DNA of 64,000 nt from assembly GCF_022921075.1 (NCBI RefSeq), contig NZ_CP095050.1, forward strand, positions 3,286,001 to 3,350,000. The letters run 5' to 3'. Source of the stretch: Hymenobacter sp. 5317J-9. Its GTDB lineage: Bacteria; Bacteroidota; Bacteroidia; Cytophagales; Hymenobacteraceae. Position 1 is the first letter of the stretch. Each line of letters starts with the position of its first letter. A model generated the notes under the pieces. It was not told where the DNA came from. It ran no database searches and saw only the letters and a program-made list of their open reading frames with translations. Below are positions 8,239-16,188 of the stretch, in pieces. The position numbers and the translations under genes are program-made.

Positions 8239-9615
8239 TTACCCGACGGCTTGGTTCAGCGCCACGATGGCGGGCCGGTATTCCTCGCGGCCTACTATGA
8301 ACTGGATGTTGACCTTGCGCAGGGCAAAGCCGGCACTGCGGATGTTGATGCCGGCCTCGGCCAGGGCGCCGGCGGCGCGGGCCAGCAGGCCGGGCTCGTC
8401 GATGTTGGAGCCGATGAGGCAAACCAGCGCAGCTTCTTCGATGGTGACTTGCTCGTATTTGGCTTGCAGCTCGGCCGTGAGCGCGGGCTTCAAATCCTTG
8501 GCCCACACCAGCACCGAGATGCTGTTGGCGCTGGTGGCTTTGAAGATGTAGCTCACGTCGAGGTCGTAGAACACCTGCATCAGGTGCAGGTCGAAGCCGG
8601 CGGTGCCCACCATCAGCGGGTCGTGGATGTCAATCATCACCACTTTGTCGGTGCCGGTGATGACTTCGATGTGCTTGTCGGGGCTCACGAAGTCGCGCGT
8701 GATGAGCGTGCCGGGGTGCGCGGGCTCGAAGGTGTTTTTGATGCGCAGGTCGATGGCGTTTATCTCCAGCGGCTTCGAGGCTTTGGGGTGAATGGCCTCC
8801 ATGCCCACGTCGGCCAACTGGTCGGCCACGTCGTAGTTGGTGAAGCCCACGGGGCGGCAGTGGTCCACGCCCACGAGGTTGGGGTCGGCGGAGCAGAGGT
8901 GGTACTCCTTGTGAATAATGGCCTCCTGCGGCCGCACGGCCACGGCAATCTTGCTGAAAGTGACTTCCGAATAGCCGCGGTCGAACTCGCGCATGATGCC
9001 CTCCGTGCCCTTGGTGTAGCCAGTGGCGATGCAAATGGTGGTGGCGAAATCGATGTTGGCAAAGGCCTGCTTGATGCGCTCATCGATGGTGAGGGCCTGC
9101 GCGTCGTCGAAGCCGCTGAGGTCGACGAGGGTGGCGTTCACGCCGAGGTTTTGCAGGATGTTGACGGAGTTGAAGGCCGAGTGCGCCTCCCCTATTGAAG
9201 CCAAGATTTCGCGGGCCGCCTGCAGGATGTTGGCACTGTTGACGTAGCCGGAGGCCAGCACGTTCACTAGGCTGTCGAGGTAGGTTTGGGCCTGGTCGAT
9301 GCGCTGCTGAATGAAGGCGTCGGCCACGGCCAGGTTGAGGCCCAGGGGCTCGTAGTTCTTATTCAGCTCCTGCAGCTTGGCGGCCACGTCCTGCAGCGCC
9401 GCCCGAAACTCCTGGTGCTGGCTGATGCGGTGATACACGCCGGGCGCGCCGGTTTTCTTGTTTTCGAGCAGCCAGTTGGTGACGTTGGCGTAGGCCGACA
9501 CCACGAAAATGCGGTTGTACAGCGCCGCGCCCTGCCGGCCGTGGAAGATGATGTTGTCGAGGACGTCGGCGAAGGCGGTCATCGAGGTGCCGCCGATTTT
9601 TTCTACTGTAAGCAT
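8239..9615 (-). CDS. Aspartate kinase with two ACT domains, ectoine-type N-terminus
   Basis: 458 residues. It phosphorylates aspartate, the first step towards lysine, threonine, methionine and related products. The amino-acid kinase domain covers about residues 1-300; its ATP-site motif reads VEKIGGTSM instead of the usual KFGGTS. Two ACT-like modules follow (about 310-375 and 385-455, the latter with SNIDEPGLLARAAGALAEAGI), which normally bind regulatory amino acids. The VEKIGGTSM form is, from memory, typical of the aspartokinase linked to ectoine clusters. No ectABC or other lysine/threonine genes are nearby. It is isolated between family B and family C palindromes. Confidence 0.88.
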   Translation of the reverse strand: MLTVEKIGGTSMTAFADVLDNIIFHGRQGAALYNRIFVVSAYANVTNWLLENKKTGAPGVYHRISQHQEFRAALQDVAAKLQELNKNYEPLGLNLAVADAFIQQRIDQAQTYLDSLVNVLASGYVNSANILQAAREILASIGEAHSAFNSVNILQNLGVNATLVDLSGFDDAQALTIDERIKQAFANIDFATTICIATGYTKGTEGIMREFDRGYSEVTFSKIAVAVRPQEAIIHKEYHLCSADPNLVGVDHCRPVGFTNYDVADQLADVGMEAIHPKASKPLEINAIDLRIKNTFEPAHPGTLITRDFVSPDKHIEVITGTDKVVMIDIHDPLMVGTAGFDLHLMQVFYDLDVSYIFKATSANSISVLVWAKDLKPALTAELQAKYEQVTIEEAALVCLIGSNIDEPGLLARAAGALAEAGINIRSAGFALRKVNIQFIVGREEYRPAIVALNQAVG

Positions 9616-9626
9616 GTGCGGACGTT

Positions 9627-9752
9627 CGCCTCACCCCCCGGCCCCCTCTCCTCAGGGAGAGGGGGAGCCGAGGCGGAGGTAACGTTAAATTTAAAATGGA
9701 AAATCATCAGGCTCCCCCTCTCCCTGAGGAGAGGGGGCCGGGGGGTGAGGCG
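9627..9752. repeat. REPIN-like palindrome, family C, copy 1
   Basis: A perfect 43-bp inverted repeat (9627-9669 and 9710-9752) starting CGCCTCACCCCCCGGCCCCC, with an AT-rich 40-base spacer. Each arm can also fold on itself through CCCCCTCTCC / GGGAGAGGGGG. It separates the PIG-L and aspartate kinase genes. The other copy is at 16018-16184. Confidence 0.9.
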
Positions 9753-9768
9753 CCCGTAGGAACGAACC

Positions 9769-12387
9769 TTACTGCGCCACTTCCTTCCCGTAGGAAATCA
9801 TGTTCGTAATCAGCCGGTAGGCGCCCGGCACGCCGGCCGGCAGTTCCCGGAACAGCGACAAGCCCGTGTAGATGTAGTGCCCTTTGCCGTAATCCGTCAC
9901 CAGAATGGCGCTTTCCTTCGCCGCTTCGCCGGGGTCGCTGCTCGAAATGACGGTCTGGTATTTCGGGTCCCATTTCGATGGGTAATAGAGGCCCTGCTCC
10001 TGCACCCAGCCTTTAAAATCGTCGGCGGTGATTTTGTTGGGGGCGGCCAGCAGCTGGTGCTTCGTGAGGGTCACGGGGGCGTCTTCCACGGTCACGCGGT
10101 CGGAGGAAAGCGTCATCGGGTAGGGGCCGATTTCGGGCAGTACGGTGCCGCGGTTCACTACGTATTGTACGACTACGTTGCCGCCGGCTTCGATGTATTG
10201 GAGGATTTCGGGATGCTTGGTTTTCAGGGCATCGACGGTGTTGTAGGCGCGGATGCCCACGACCAGGGCATCGAATTCCTTGAGGCGGGCGGCGGTGATT
10301 TCCTCGGGCTTGAGCAGGGTGACGGTGTAGCCGATTTGGCGCAGGGCGTCGGGCACTTCGTCGCCGGCGCCCATGAGGTAGGCCACGTTCTGGCCGCGCC
10401 GCTTCAGGTCGAGCTTCACCAGTGGGGCCACGGCTTCGGGGAAGAGGAACTGCGTGGGGATGTGCGGGTACTCAATTTTCTGGATGCCGCGGGTGTACGT
10501 TTGACCGTCAACCGTTGCCACGGCGCGCAATTCTGCTTTGCCTTCAGTGGTCGTAGTCGGAGAAATTTTAAAGGATACTGTTCGCTCCTCGTCTTTATTC
10601 GTCAAACTGAAAGGAATCGTGGCGGGCGTGACCCGCCAACCGGCCGGCACTTGCAAGGCCACGCTCCCGCTTACCCCGGCTCGGCCGGCGCGCAATGTCA
10701 CTGGCACTGTTTGTCCGAAGCCACCACTTACCTGGGCCTGTAGATTGGTGAAAATATAGGAACGGGCCGGCGGCAGATTCACCAACACGGGCGGCACCAC
10801 GGCCAGCGGCTGGTATAATTCGCCCAGCACGGGGTCGGTGTGCTTGTATTGGACGGGGACGGTAATAGTTAGTGGTTCACCGTTGACTTGAAATTCGCAG
10901 TCCACTGCTACCGCTGGCGGATTCTCTGGCTGTCCAATAATCTGCTGGCGGGTTATTACAATTGGTCCTTTGCATCCGGGATAATAGCGCCTCGTGCTGA
11001 TAGTGTCTGGCACTTGATACATGCCCACAGTGCCAAGTTTGCGTAGCCAATATGGCTGTGATACTGATACAGTAGTCGCTAGGGGAAGCTCAAGCTTTTC
11101 ATTCACGGCAATACCCTTCTTGAGTTCCTTATTCAAAGCACCGTTTTTACCGCTATAGTCCTCCGATGAAATGGAACCCAACACAACTTTGGTCCCTGCT
11201 CCACGACAAACAATTTCAACATTGACAGGTAGAGTTTGCCCTGACGTGGCAGTAGCTTCAGATGCTGTCGCACCTACATAGATTCCTGACGCTGCCTGAA
11301 TCAGTGTATTTACTTCTTCAAATTTCTCAGATACATAATCAGCCGACCAGCGTCGGGTATCATCACCTTGCTTGATGGGAACGCGCTGTATTGCCGCCCG
11401 CACCTTCAGCAGCCCCGCCACGCTGGCGCTGGGGTTGCTCGGGTCGTACTTGCGAATCACCTCCTCGATGAGCTTGCCCACGGCCGCGCCGCCGGGCACC
11501 CGGTTCCAGGTTTGGTCCACGCCTTCGAACAGGTCTTTGGTGGCTTTGTCGCCTTTCACGGGCTGGAAATACTCCAGCGCCTCGCCCCGCTGGGCGGCCG
11601 AGCCGAAGCCCTGGCTGCGGTGGTTGCTGCGGCTGCGGGCCGCGATTTCGCCGTAGCTCTGGCCCAGCAGGGGATTGTAGCCGCCGGCATCGAGCCGGAG
11701 GTAGCCGTCCATGTTTTCGCCGGGCTTCACAAAGAAGCTGCCGGTGTTCCAGAATAGCCGCTTGGGCTGCCAGGCTTGCACGTACTGGAGCTGTTCGGGG
11801 AAGCGCTTGGGGTCGCCGGCGGCGTCGAAGGCTTCGGCGGCGAGGATGGCGCTGGCCTGGTGGTGGCCGTGGCCGGCGCGGGCGTCGGGCGGGAAGCGGG
11901 TGATGAGCACGTCGGGCCGGCGCTGGCGGATGACCCACACCATGTCGGCGAGCACCTGCTCCTTGTCCCAGATGCGAAAGGTTTCGTCGGAAGTTTTGGA
12001 GAAGCCGAAGTCGTTGGCGCGGGTGAAGAACTGCCGGCCGCCGTCGAGCCGCCGGGCCGCGAGCAGCTCCTGCGTGCGAATCACGCCGAGGCCTTCGCGC
12101 AGCTCGGGGCCGATGAGGTTCTGGCCGCCGTCGCCGCGGGTGCAGCTCAGGTAGCTGGTTTCGAGCAGGCGCTCGTTGGCCAGGTAGGCGATGAGGCGGG
12201 TGTTTTCGTCGTCGGGGTGGGCGGCGATGTACATCACCGAGCCGAGGACGTTGAGCTTCTTGAGGCCCAGCAGGATTTCGGAGGAGGTGTAGGTTTTGGG
12301 CGTTTGGGCCTTCGTTTCAGTTAACAGTGAGCAGTTAACAGTGAGCAGTAGCAGGGCTGCGAGGCGCGGGCGGAAGTGTCGGAGCAT
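9769..12387 (-). CDS. Large secreted PIG-L/LmbE-family deacetylase
   Basis: 872 residues. Signal peptide 1-28 (ends TKAQ). The PIG-L domain spans about residues 35-300: AAHPDDENTRLIAYL supplies the metal-binding His-Asp pair, and AGHGHHQAS the downstream His residues. These zinc enzymes deacetylate N-acetylglucosamine-type substrates. The middle (about 340-620) is beta-rich and Ig-like, and the C-terminal ~220 residues resemble a class I glutamine amidotransferase-like fold (YLMGAGDEVPDALRQIGY...FDALVVGIRAYN). The substrate is unknown. GC content drops sharply over 10861-11385 (residues about 335-510). The signal peptide contains two copies of a 14-base repeat at 12318-12345. Confidence 0.87.
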   Translation of the reverse strand: MLRHFRPRLAALLLLTVNCSLLTETKAQTPKTYTSSEILLGLKKLNVLGSVMYIAAHPDDENTRLIAYLANERLLETSYLSCTRGDGGQNLIGPELREGLGVIRTQELLAARRLDGGRQFFTRANDFGFSKTSDETFRIWDKEQVLADMVWVIRQRRPDVLITRFPPDARAGHGHHQASAILAAEAFDAAGDPKRFPEQLQYVQAWQPKRLFWNTGSFFVKPGENMDGYLRLDAGGYNPLLGQSYGEIAARSRSNHRSQGFGSAAQRGEALEYFQPVKGDKATKDLFEGVDQTWNRVPGGAAVGKLIEEVIRKYDPSNPSASVAGLLKVRAAIQRVPIKQGDDTRRWSADYVSEKFEEVNTLIQAASGIYVGATASEATATSGQTLPVNVEIVCRGAGTKVVLGSISSEDYSGKNGALNKELKKGIAVNEKLELPLATTVSVSQPYWLRKLGTVGMYQVPDTISTRRYYPGCKGPIVITRQQIIGQPENPPAVAVDCEFQVNGEPLTITVPVQYKHTDPVLGELYQPLAVVPPVLVNLPPARSYIFTNLQAQVSGGFGQTVPVTLRAGRAGVSGSVALQVPAGWRVTPATIPFSLTNKDEERTVSFKISPTTTTEGKAELRAVATVDGQTYTRGIQKIEYPHIPTQFLFPEAVAPLVKLDLKRRGQNVAYLMGAGDEVPDALRQIGYTVTLLKPEEITAARLKEFDALVVGIRAYNTVDALKTKHPEILQYIEAGGNVVVQYVVNRGTVLPEIGPYPMTLSSDRVTVEDAPVTLTKHQLLAAPNKITADDFKGWVQEQGLYYPSKWDPKYQTVISSSDPGEAAKESAILVTDYGKGHYIYTGLSLFRELPAGVPGAYRLITNMISYGKEVAQ
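12318..12345. repeat. Two direct copies of a 14-base repeat in the PIG-L signal peptide
   Basis: CAGTTAACAGTGAG occurs twice in tandem. On the coding (minus) strand it encodes the LTVNCSLLT part of the signal peptide hydrophobic core. Confidence 0.8.
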
Positions 12388-12438
12388 GGGCGAGAAACCG
12401 GGATTGGGGACGTGAAGTTACCGGACGAGCCGCGTGCT

Positions 12439-12560
12439 CCGGTCCGACCGCCCTAGGCGGTCCGACCGGTTGAAGGGCGAACGAGATGAAAGGGGCGCTA
12501 TATTTCGTTTCCTGACTACCCCTCTTCGACCGGTCGGACCGCCTAGGGCGGTCGGACCGG
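12439..12560. repeat. REPIN, family E, left flank of the RAYT gene
   Basis: Two exact inverted copies of a 31-base REP (12439-12469 and 12530-12560), each itself nearly palindromic: CCGGTCCGACCGCC facing GGCGGTCCGACCGG around CTA. The spacer is 60 bases. It ends 25 bases before the transposase start codon. Confidence 0.92.
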
Positions 12561-12585
12561 GGCAACGACAGCTTTTTACCGCGCC

Positions 12586-13188
12586 ATGCACTACGAACCG
12601 GATTCGCTTTACCACGTCTACAACCGGGGCAATAATGGACAGCAGCTCTTCTTTGAGCCGGCGCATTACCACCATTTCCTGCGGCTGTTTCGGCAACACG
12701 TGGCTCCGACCGTTAGGGTAATTGCCTATTGCCTGATGCCCAATCATTTTCACTTCCTACTGCTGACCACTCCGGAAGGGACGCGCTGGGACGACTCGGC
12801 CAGCAGCGCCCGCCAACCGATGGTGCGCGGCTTGGCCAAGCTCCTGAGTGCGTATAGCCAGGGGCTGAACGAAGAGCTGGGGCGCAAGGGCGCGTTGTTC
12901 CAACCCAAGACCAAAGGCAAATTATTGGATGGGCCTTTCTGCGAAGTGGGCTATCCGCTTCTATGCTTTCAATATATTCATCAGAATCCGCTTCGGGCCG
13001 GGCTTTCGGCAGATTTGGCCGATTGGCCCTACTCCTCTTACCGTGACTATGCCGGCTTGCGCAGCGGTACGCTGTGCGACCATGCCAGCGGGCGAAAATT
13101 ATTGGCCCTGCCCGCTGAGCCCCAGGAATTCATCACCGAGTCGACGCAGATGGTCGACCCAGCGCGGCTGCGCGGACGCTGGCTGTAG
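12586..13188 (+). CDS. REP-associated tyrosine transposase (RAYT, Y1 HUH family)
   Basis: 200 residues. Domesticated relative of IS200/IS605 TnpA that processes REP sequences as single strands. Visible marks: N-terminal YHVYNRGNNGQ, the metal-binding HUH motif in CLMPNHFHFLLL (about residue 50), a catalytic Tyr in the helix AKLLSAYSQGLN (about residue 90), then the RAYT-typical GALFQPKTKGKLL and YIHQNPLRAGL...WPYSSY. Unlike an insertion sequence it has no partner gene or terminal IS ends. Instead it sits between two REPINs of family E, 25 bases after the left and 4 bases before the right. No frame damage is seen, so it is probably functional. Confidence 0.92.
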   Translation: MHYEPDSLYHVYNRGNNGQQLFFEPAHYHHFLRLFRQHVAPTVRVIAYCLMPNHFHFLLLTTPEGTRWDDSASSARQPMVRGLAKLLSAYSQGLNEELGRKGALFQPKTKGKLLDGPFCEVGYPLLCFQYIHQNPLRAGLSADLADWPYSSYRDYAGLRSGTLCDHASGRKLLALPAEPQEFITESTQMVDPARLRGRWL

Positions 13189-13192
13189 CGGC

Positions 13193-13301
13193 CCGGTCCG
13201 ACCGCCCCAGGCGGTCCGACCGGTTGAAACCAGGACGGTGCTTACACGCACCCTCGACGCCTCCCGTCGACCGGTCGGACCGCCTGGGGCGGTCGGACCG
13301 G
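13193..13301. repeat. REPIN, family E, right flank of the RAYT gene
   Basis: Same architecture as the left flank: 31-base REPs at 13193-13223 and 13271-13301 in exact inverted orientation. Centre bases differ (CCAGG instead of CTAGG), a compensated change present in both arms. It also separates the convergent transposase and DUF3667 genes. Confidence 0.92.
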
Positions 13302-13312
13302 GGCAGCCGCTT

Positions 13313-14107
13313 TCAGCCGTGAAACACATACAGGTTGAAGGCGGCGTAGTTGGCTCCGAAATTCAGCAGGCCGGCTAGCAGCCCCACCAGCAGGGCCCGG
13401 CCCCACGCCGCAGACACGGGCAGTCCCAACCCGCGCCGCCCAATCAAAAACAAGTACAGCGCCGTGACGGTGCCTTGCAGCAGGGCCGTGCTCAGGCCCG
13501 GCTGGTGCACGCCCAGCAGGCGCACCGTGGGCAGCGCCAGCAGCAGCAACAGCTGGTAGGCGCAGCCCACCACCACCTGCACCAGCACGGCCTCGGCGTA
13601 GTTGAGGCCAGCGCGGCGGCGGTAGGCGGCCCACACCAGCAGGGCCTGCACCGGCAGCAGGGCCAGCCAGTACACGTTGAAAAAAGCCCCGATGGTGTGG
13701 AAGTATTGTTCGACGCGGTGCAGCTCGGCCGGGCTCAGGGTTTCGGTGCGCTGCATGGCAGCGGCCACGCTGGCGCCCACGCCTTCGTAGTAGTGCAGCT
13801 TCACGCCTAGCAGCGTGACAAAGCCGACGAGCAGCAGCAGAAATTGAAAGGGGTTGAAATGGCGCTTGCGGCGCCCGGCCAGGTAGTCGGCCACCAGCGG
13901 CCCCGGGCGTAGCAGCACCTGCGGGATGAAGGCGAAAATGCCCTTGTCGGCGTGGGTGAAGACGTGCAGCACCTCGTGGAGCACGTGCGCGGTGCTGAGG
14001 CGGTGGGCCGGCGCCTGCCCGCACTGCGGGCAGAAGCAACCGGGCGGCGCCAGGGCGTGGCCGCAGTTCAAACACGCGGGATGGTGGGCGGCGGCGTTTG
14101 TCATCAT
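13313..14107 (-). CDS. DUF3667 membrane protein with zinc ribbon
   Basis: About 264 residues from ATG 14107 (an adjacent ATG at 14104 is equally possible). The frame is open further upstream but without family similarity. The N-terminus has a treble of CxxC knuckles (CLNCGHAL and CFCPQCG), a likely zinc ribbon. The DUF3667 block follows: EVLHVFTHADKGIFAFIPQ, LLRPGPLVADYLAGRRKRHFNPFQFLLL. About five membrane helices make up the rest. The family is widespread in Bacteroidota and its function is not established. It converges with the transposase gene and diverges from the subtilase gene. Confidence 0.85.
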   Translation of the reverse strand: MMTNAAAHHPACLNCGHALAPPGCFCPQCGQAPAHRLSTAHVLHEVLHVFTHADKGIFAFIPQVLLRPGPLVADYLAGRRKRHFNPFQFLLLLVGFVTLLGVKLHYYEGVGASVAAAMQRTETLSPAELHRVEQYFHTIGAFFNVYWLALLPVQALLVWAAYRRRAGLNYAEAVLVQVVVGCAYQLLLLLALPTVRLLGVHQPGLSTALLQGTVTALYLFLIGRRGLGLPVSAAWGRALLVGLLAGLLNFGANYAAFNLYVFHG

Positions 14108-14285
14108 GGCCACAAATAAATGGGCCGGGCTGAGAAATACCGGGCGTGGCAACGCCCGCGGAGTTGGCGGCGGCGCAACATTGGGCCCGGCCGGCACGTC
14201 TTTGGCTCGGCTGAACTTCATTTGCCTTGATTTCGGTTTACTTCTCCACAGCGGCCGCCCGGATGCGCGGCCTTTTTCTTGAGTT

Positions 14286-16004
14286 ATGACGTCAACCTTC
14301 CCCCGCGTTTCGCTGCCGCTGCTGCTGGCCGTCACGCTGTTTTCTTCCTGCGCCCGCCGGCCGGTGGCTACTACGCCCGCGGCCTCGGCGGCCGTGAGCG
14401 TGCCCGTGGCTGCCCCGGTGGCGCCCGAAACGCCCGCCCCGCAGGCGGCCCCCGCCCCCAAAGCCGACCAGAGCGCCGCCCAGTGGTACCTCAAAGACCC
14501 CGAGTTGGACAAAGTGCCCGGCGTGGGCGCCACCCGCACGTATTCGGAGCTGCTGAAGTCACTCACTCCTACCCCCGTGGTGGTGGCCGTGATTGACTCG
14601 GGCATCGACACGGCCCACGTCGACCTGAAGGCCGTGCTCTGGACCAACCCCAAGGAGATTCCCGGCAACGGCATCGACGACGACAAGAACGGCTACATCG
14701 ACGACGTGCACGGCTGGAACTTCCTCGGCGGCCCCGACGGCCGCAACGTGAACGCCGAAACCCTGGAGATGACGCGCATTGTGGCCGCCGGCCGCACCCG
14801 CTTCAAGGGCAAGACGGCCGCCACCGTGAAGCCCACCGAAAAAGCTGACTTCGCCCTCTACCAGAAGGCCGAAAAAGCCTACAAGGCCCGCCTGACCGAA
14901 GAAACCGAGCGCAACCAGCAGGTGGAAAGCATGGCCGGCCCCCTCACCCAGATGGTGGCCGCCATGAAGCAGGCCCTTGGCACCGAGAAGCTGGACACCA
15001 CCGCCCTCAAAAACGCCAACACCGACGACCCCAACCTGAAGCGCGCCACGGCCGGCATGCTGGAAATGATGCGCCAGACCGGCGCCTCCGACGCCGACGA
15101 CCTAATCAAGCAGCTGAACGAAGGCGTGAAGCAGGAACGCAGCATGCTGGATAATTCGCTCAACCTGAAGTTCAACCCGCGGGCCGACATCGTGAAGGAC
15201 AACCCCAACGACCTCACCCAGCGCTACTACGGCAACAACGACCTCCACGGCCCCGACCCCATGCACGGCACTCACGTGTCGGGCATCATCGCGGCCGTGC
15301 GCGACAATAATCTCGGCGTGCAGGGCCTGGCCCCCGCCCCGGTGCGCATTATGACGGTGCGCGCCGTGCCCGACGGCGACGAGCGCGACAAGGACATTGC
15401 CAATGCCATTCGCTACGCCGTGGACAACGGCGCCAGCATCATCAACATGAGCTTCGGCAAGGAATTCTCGCCCCAGCGCCCGGCCGTGGAAGCGGCCTTC
15501 AAGTACGCCGCCGCCAAGAACGTGCTGCTGGTGCACGCCGCCGGCAACGAAAACAACAACCTCGACGTGAGCGACAACTACCCGGCTTCGTTCTACATAA
15601 ACAAGGCGCCGGTGCCCAACCTGCTCACCGTGGGTGCGTCGGGCCCGAAGGACAACGCCAACCTGGCCGCCGACTTCTCCAACTACAGCAAGAAGGCAGT
15701 GGACGTGTTTGCGCCCGGCGTGGGCATTTTCAGCACGCTGCCCGGCAGCTCCTACGGCAACGAAAGCGGCACCAGCATGGCCTCGCCCGTGACGGCCGGC
15801 GTGGCCGCCGTGCTCAAGTCCTACTTTCCCAAGCTCACGGCTACGGATTTGAAGCGCATCATCATGCAGTCGGCGCAGGTGCACCACACCCAGGTAGACG
15901 TGCCCGGCACCGAGAAAAAGGCCGATTTCAGCACGCTCTCCGTGACCGGCGGCGTGGTGGACATGTACGAGGCCGTGAAGCTGGCGCAGAAGGCCGCGCT
16001 GTAA
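14286..16004 (+). CDS. S8 family subtilisin-like serine protease, lipoprotein
   Basis: 572 residues. The N-terminus is a lipoprotein signal (lipobox LFSSC, Cys22) followed by an Ala/Pro-rich linker, so the enzyme is probably anchored in an outer membrane leaflet. The catalytic triad is complete: Asp104 in VVAVIDSGID, His about 328 in HGTHVSGIIAA, and Ser about 496 in GTSMASPVTAGVAA. About 150 mostly helical, charged residues (160-310) are inserted between Asp and His, an arrangement seen in Bacteroidota S8 proteases. No T9SS sorting tail is present. The gene stands alone, with family C palindrome copy 2 and a terminator after it. Confidence 0.93.
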   Translation: MTSTFPRVSLPLLLAVTLFSSCARRPVATTPAASAAVSVPVAAPVAPETPAPQAAPAPKADQSAAQWYLKDPELDKVPGVGATRTYSELLKSLTPTPVVVAVIDSGIDTAHVDLKAVLWTNPKEIPGNGIDDDKNGYIDDVHGWNFLGGPDGRNVNAETLEMTRIVAAGRTRFKGKTAATVKPTEKADFALYQKAEKAYKARLTEETERNQQVESMAGPLTQMVAAMKQALGTEKLDTTALKNANTDDPNLKRATAGMLEMMRQTGASDADDLIKQLNEGVKQERSMLDNSLNLKFNPRADIVKDNPNDLTQRYYGNNDLHGPDPMHGTHVSGIIAAVRDNNLGVQGLAPAPVRIMTVRAVPDGDERDKDIANAIRYAVDNGASIINMSFGKEFSPQRPAVEAAFKYAAAKNVLLVHAAGNENNNLDVSDNYPASFYINKAPVPNLLTVGASGPKDNANLAADFSNYSKKAVDVFAPGVGIFSTLPGSSYGNESGTSMASPVTAGVAAVLKSYFPKLTATDLKRIIMQSAQVHHTQVDVPGTEKKADFSTLSVTGGVVDMYEAVKLAQKAAL

Positions 16005-16017
16005 TCGTTCTGACGTG

Positions 16018-16184
16018 GCGCCTCACCCCCGGCCCCCTCTCCCTAGGGAGAGGGGGAGCCAGGCGATAGAAGTACTCGTCGTTTTCTGTGCAAAAAGCCC
16101 TGCCTCATGATTGAGGCAGGGCTTTTTGTTGAATTACATCGGGCTCCCCCTCTCCCTGAGGAGCGGGGTCCGGGGGGTGAGGCG
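16018..16184. repeat. REPIN-like palindrome, family C, copy 2
   Basis: Arms 16018-16060 and 16142-16184 match those of copy 1 with a few differences, but the spacer is 81 bases and holds a separate terminator hairpin (16092-16127). It lies between convergent genes. Confidence 0.88.
16092..16127. terminator. Bidirectional terminator inside the family C spacer
   Basis: AAAAAGCCCTGCCTCA / TGAGGCAGGGCTTTTT, a perfect 16-bp inverted repeat with A- and T-tracts on both sides. It suits the convergent subtilase (+) and SDR (-) genes. Confidence 0.85.
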
Positions 16185-16188
16185 TCCG

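Noticed and set aside
12439..13301. Complete insertion sequence
   Set aside because: The transposase belongs to the RAYT branch and is flanked by REPINs rather than IS200/IS605 ends; no target-site features of an IS were seen.
13313..14686. Longer start (14686) for the DUF3667 protein
   Set aside because: The extension has no family similarity and runs antisense to the subtilase gene; the zinc-ribbon start at 14107 fits the family.
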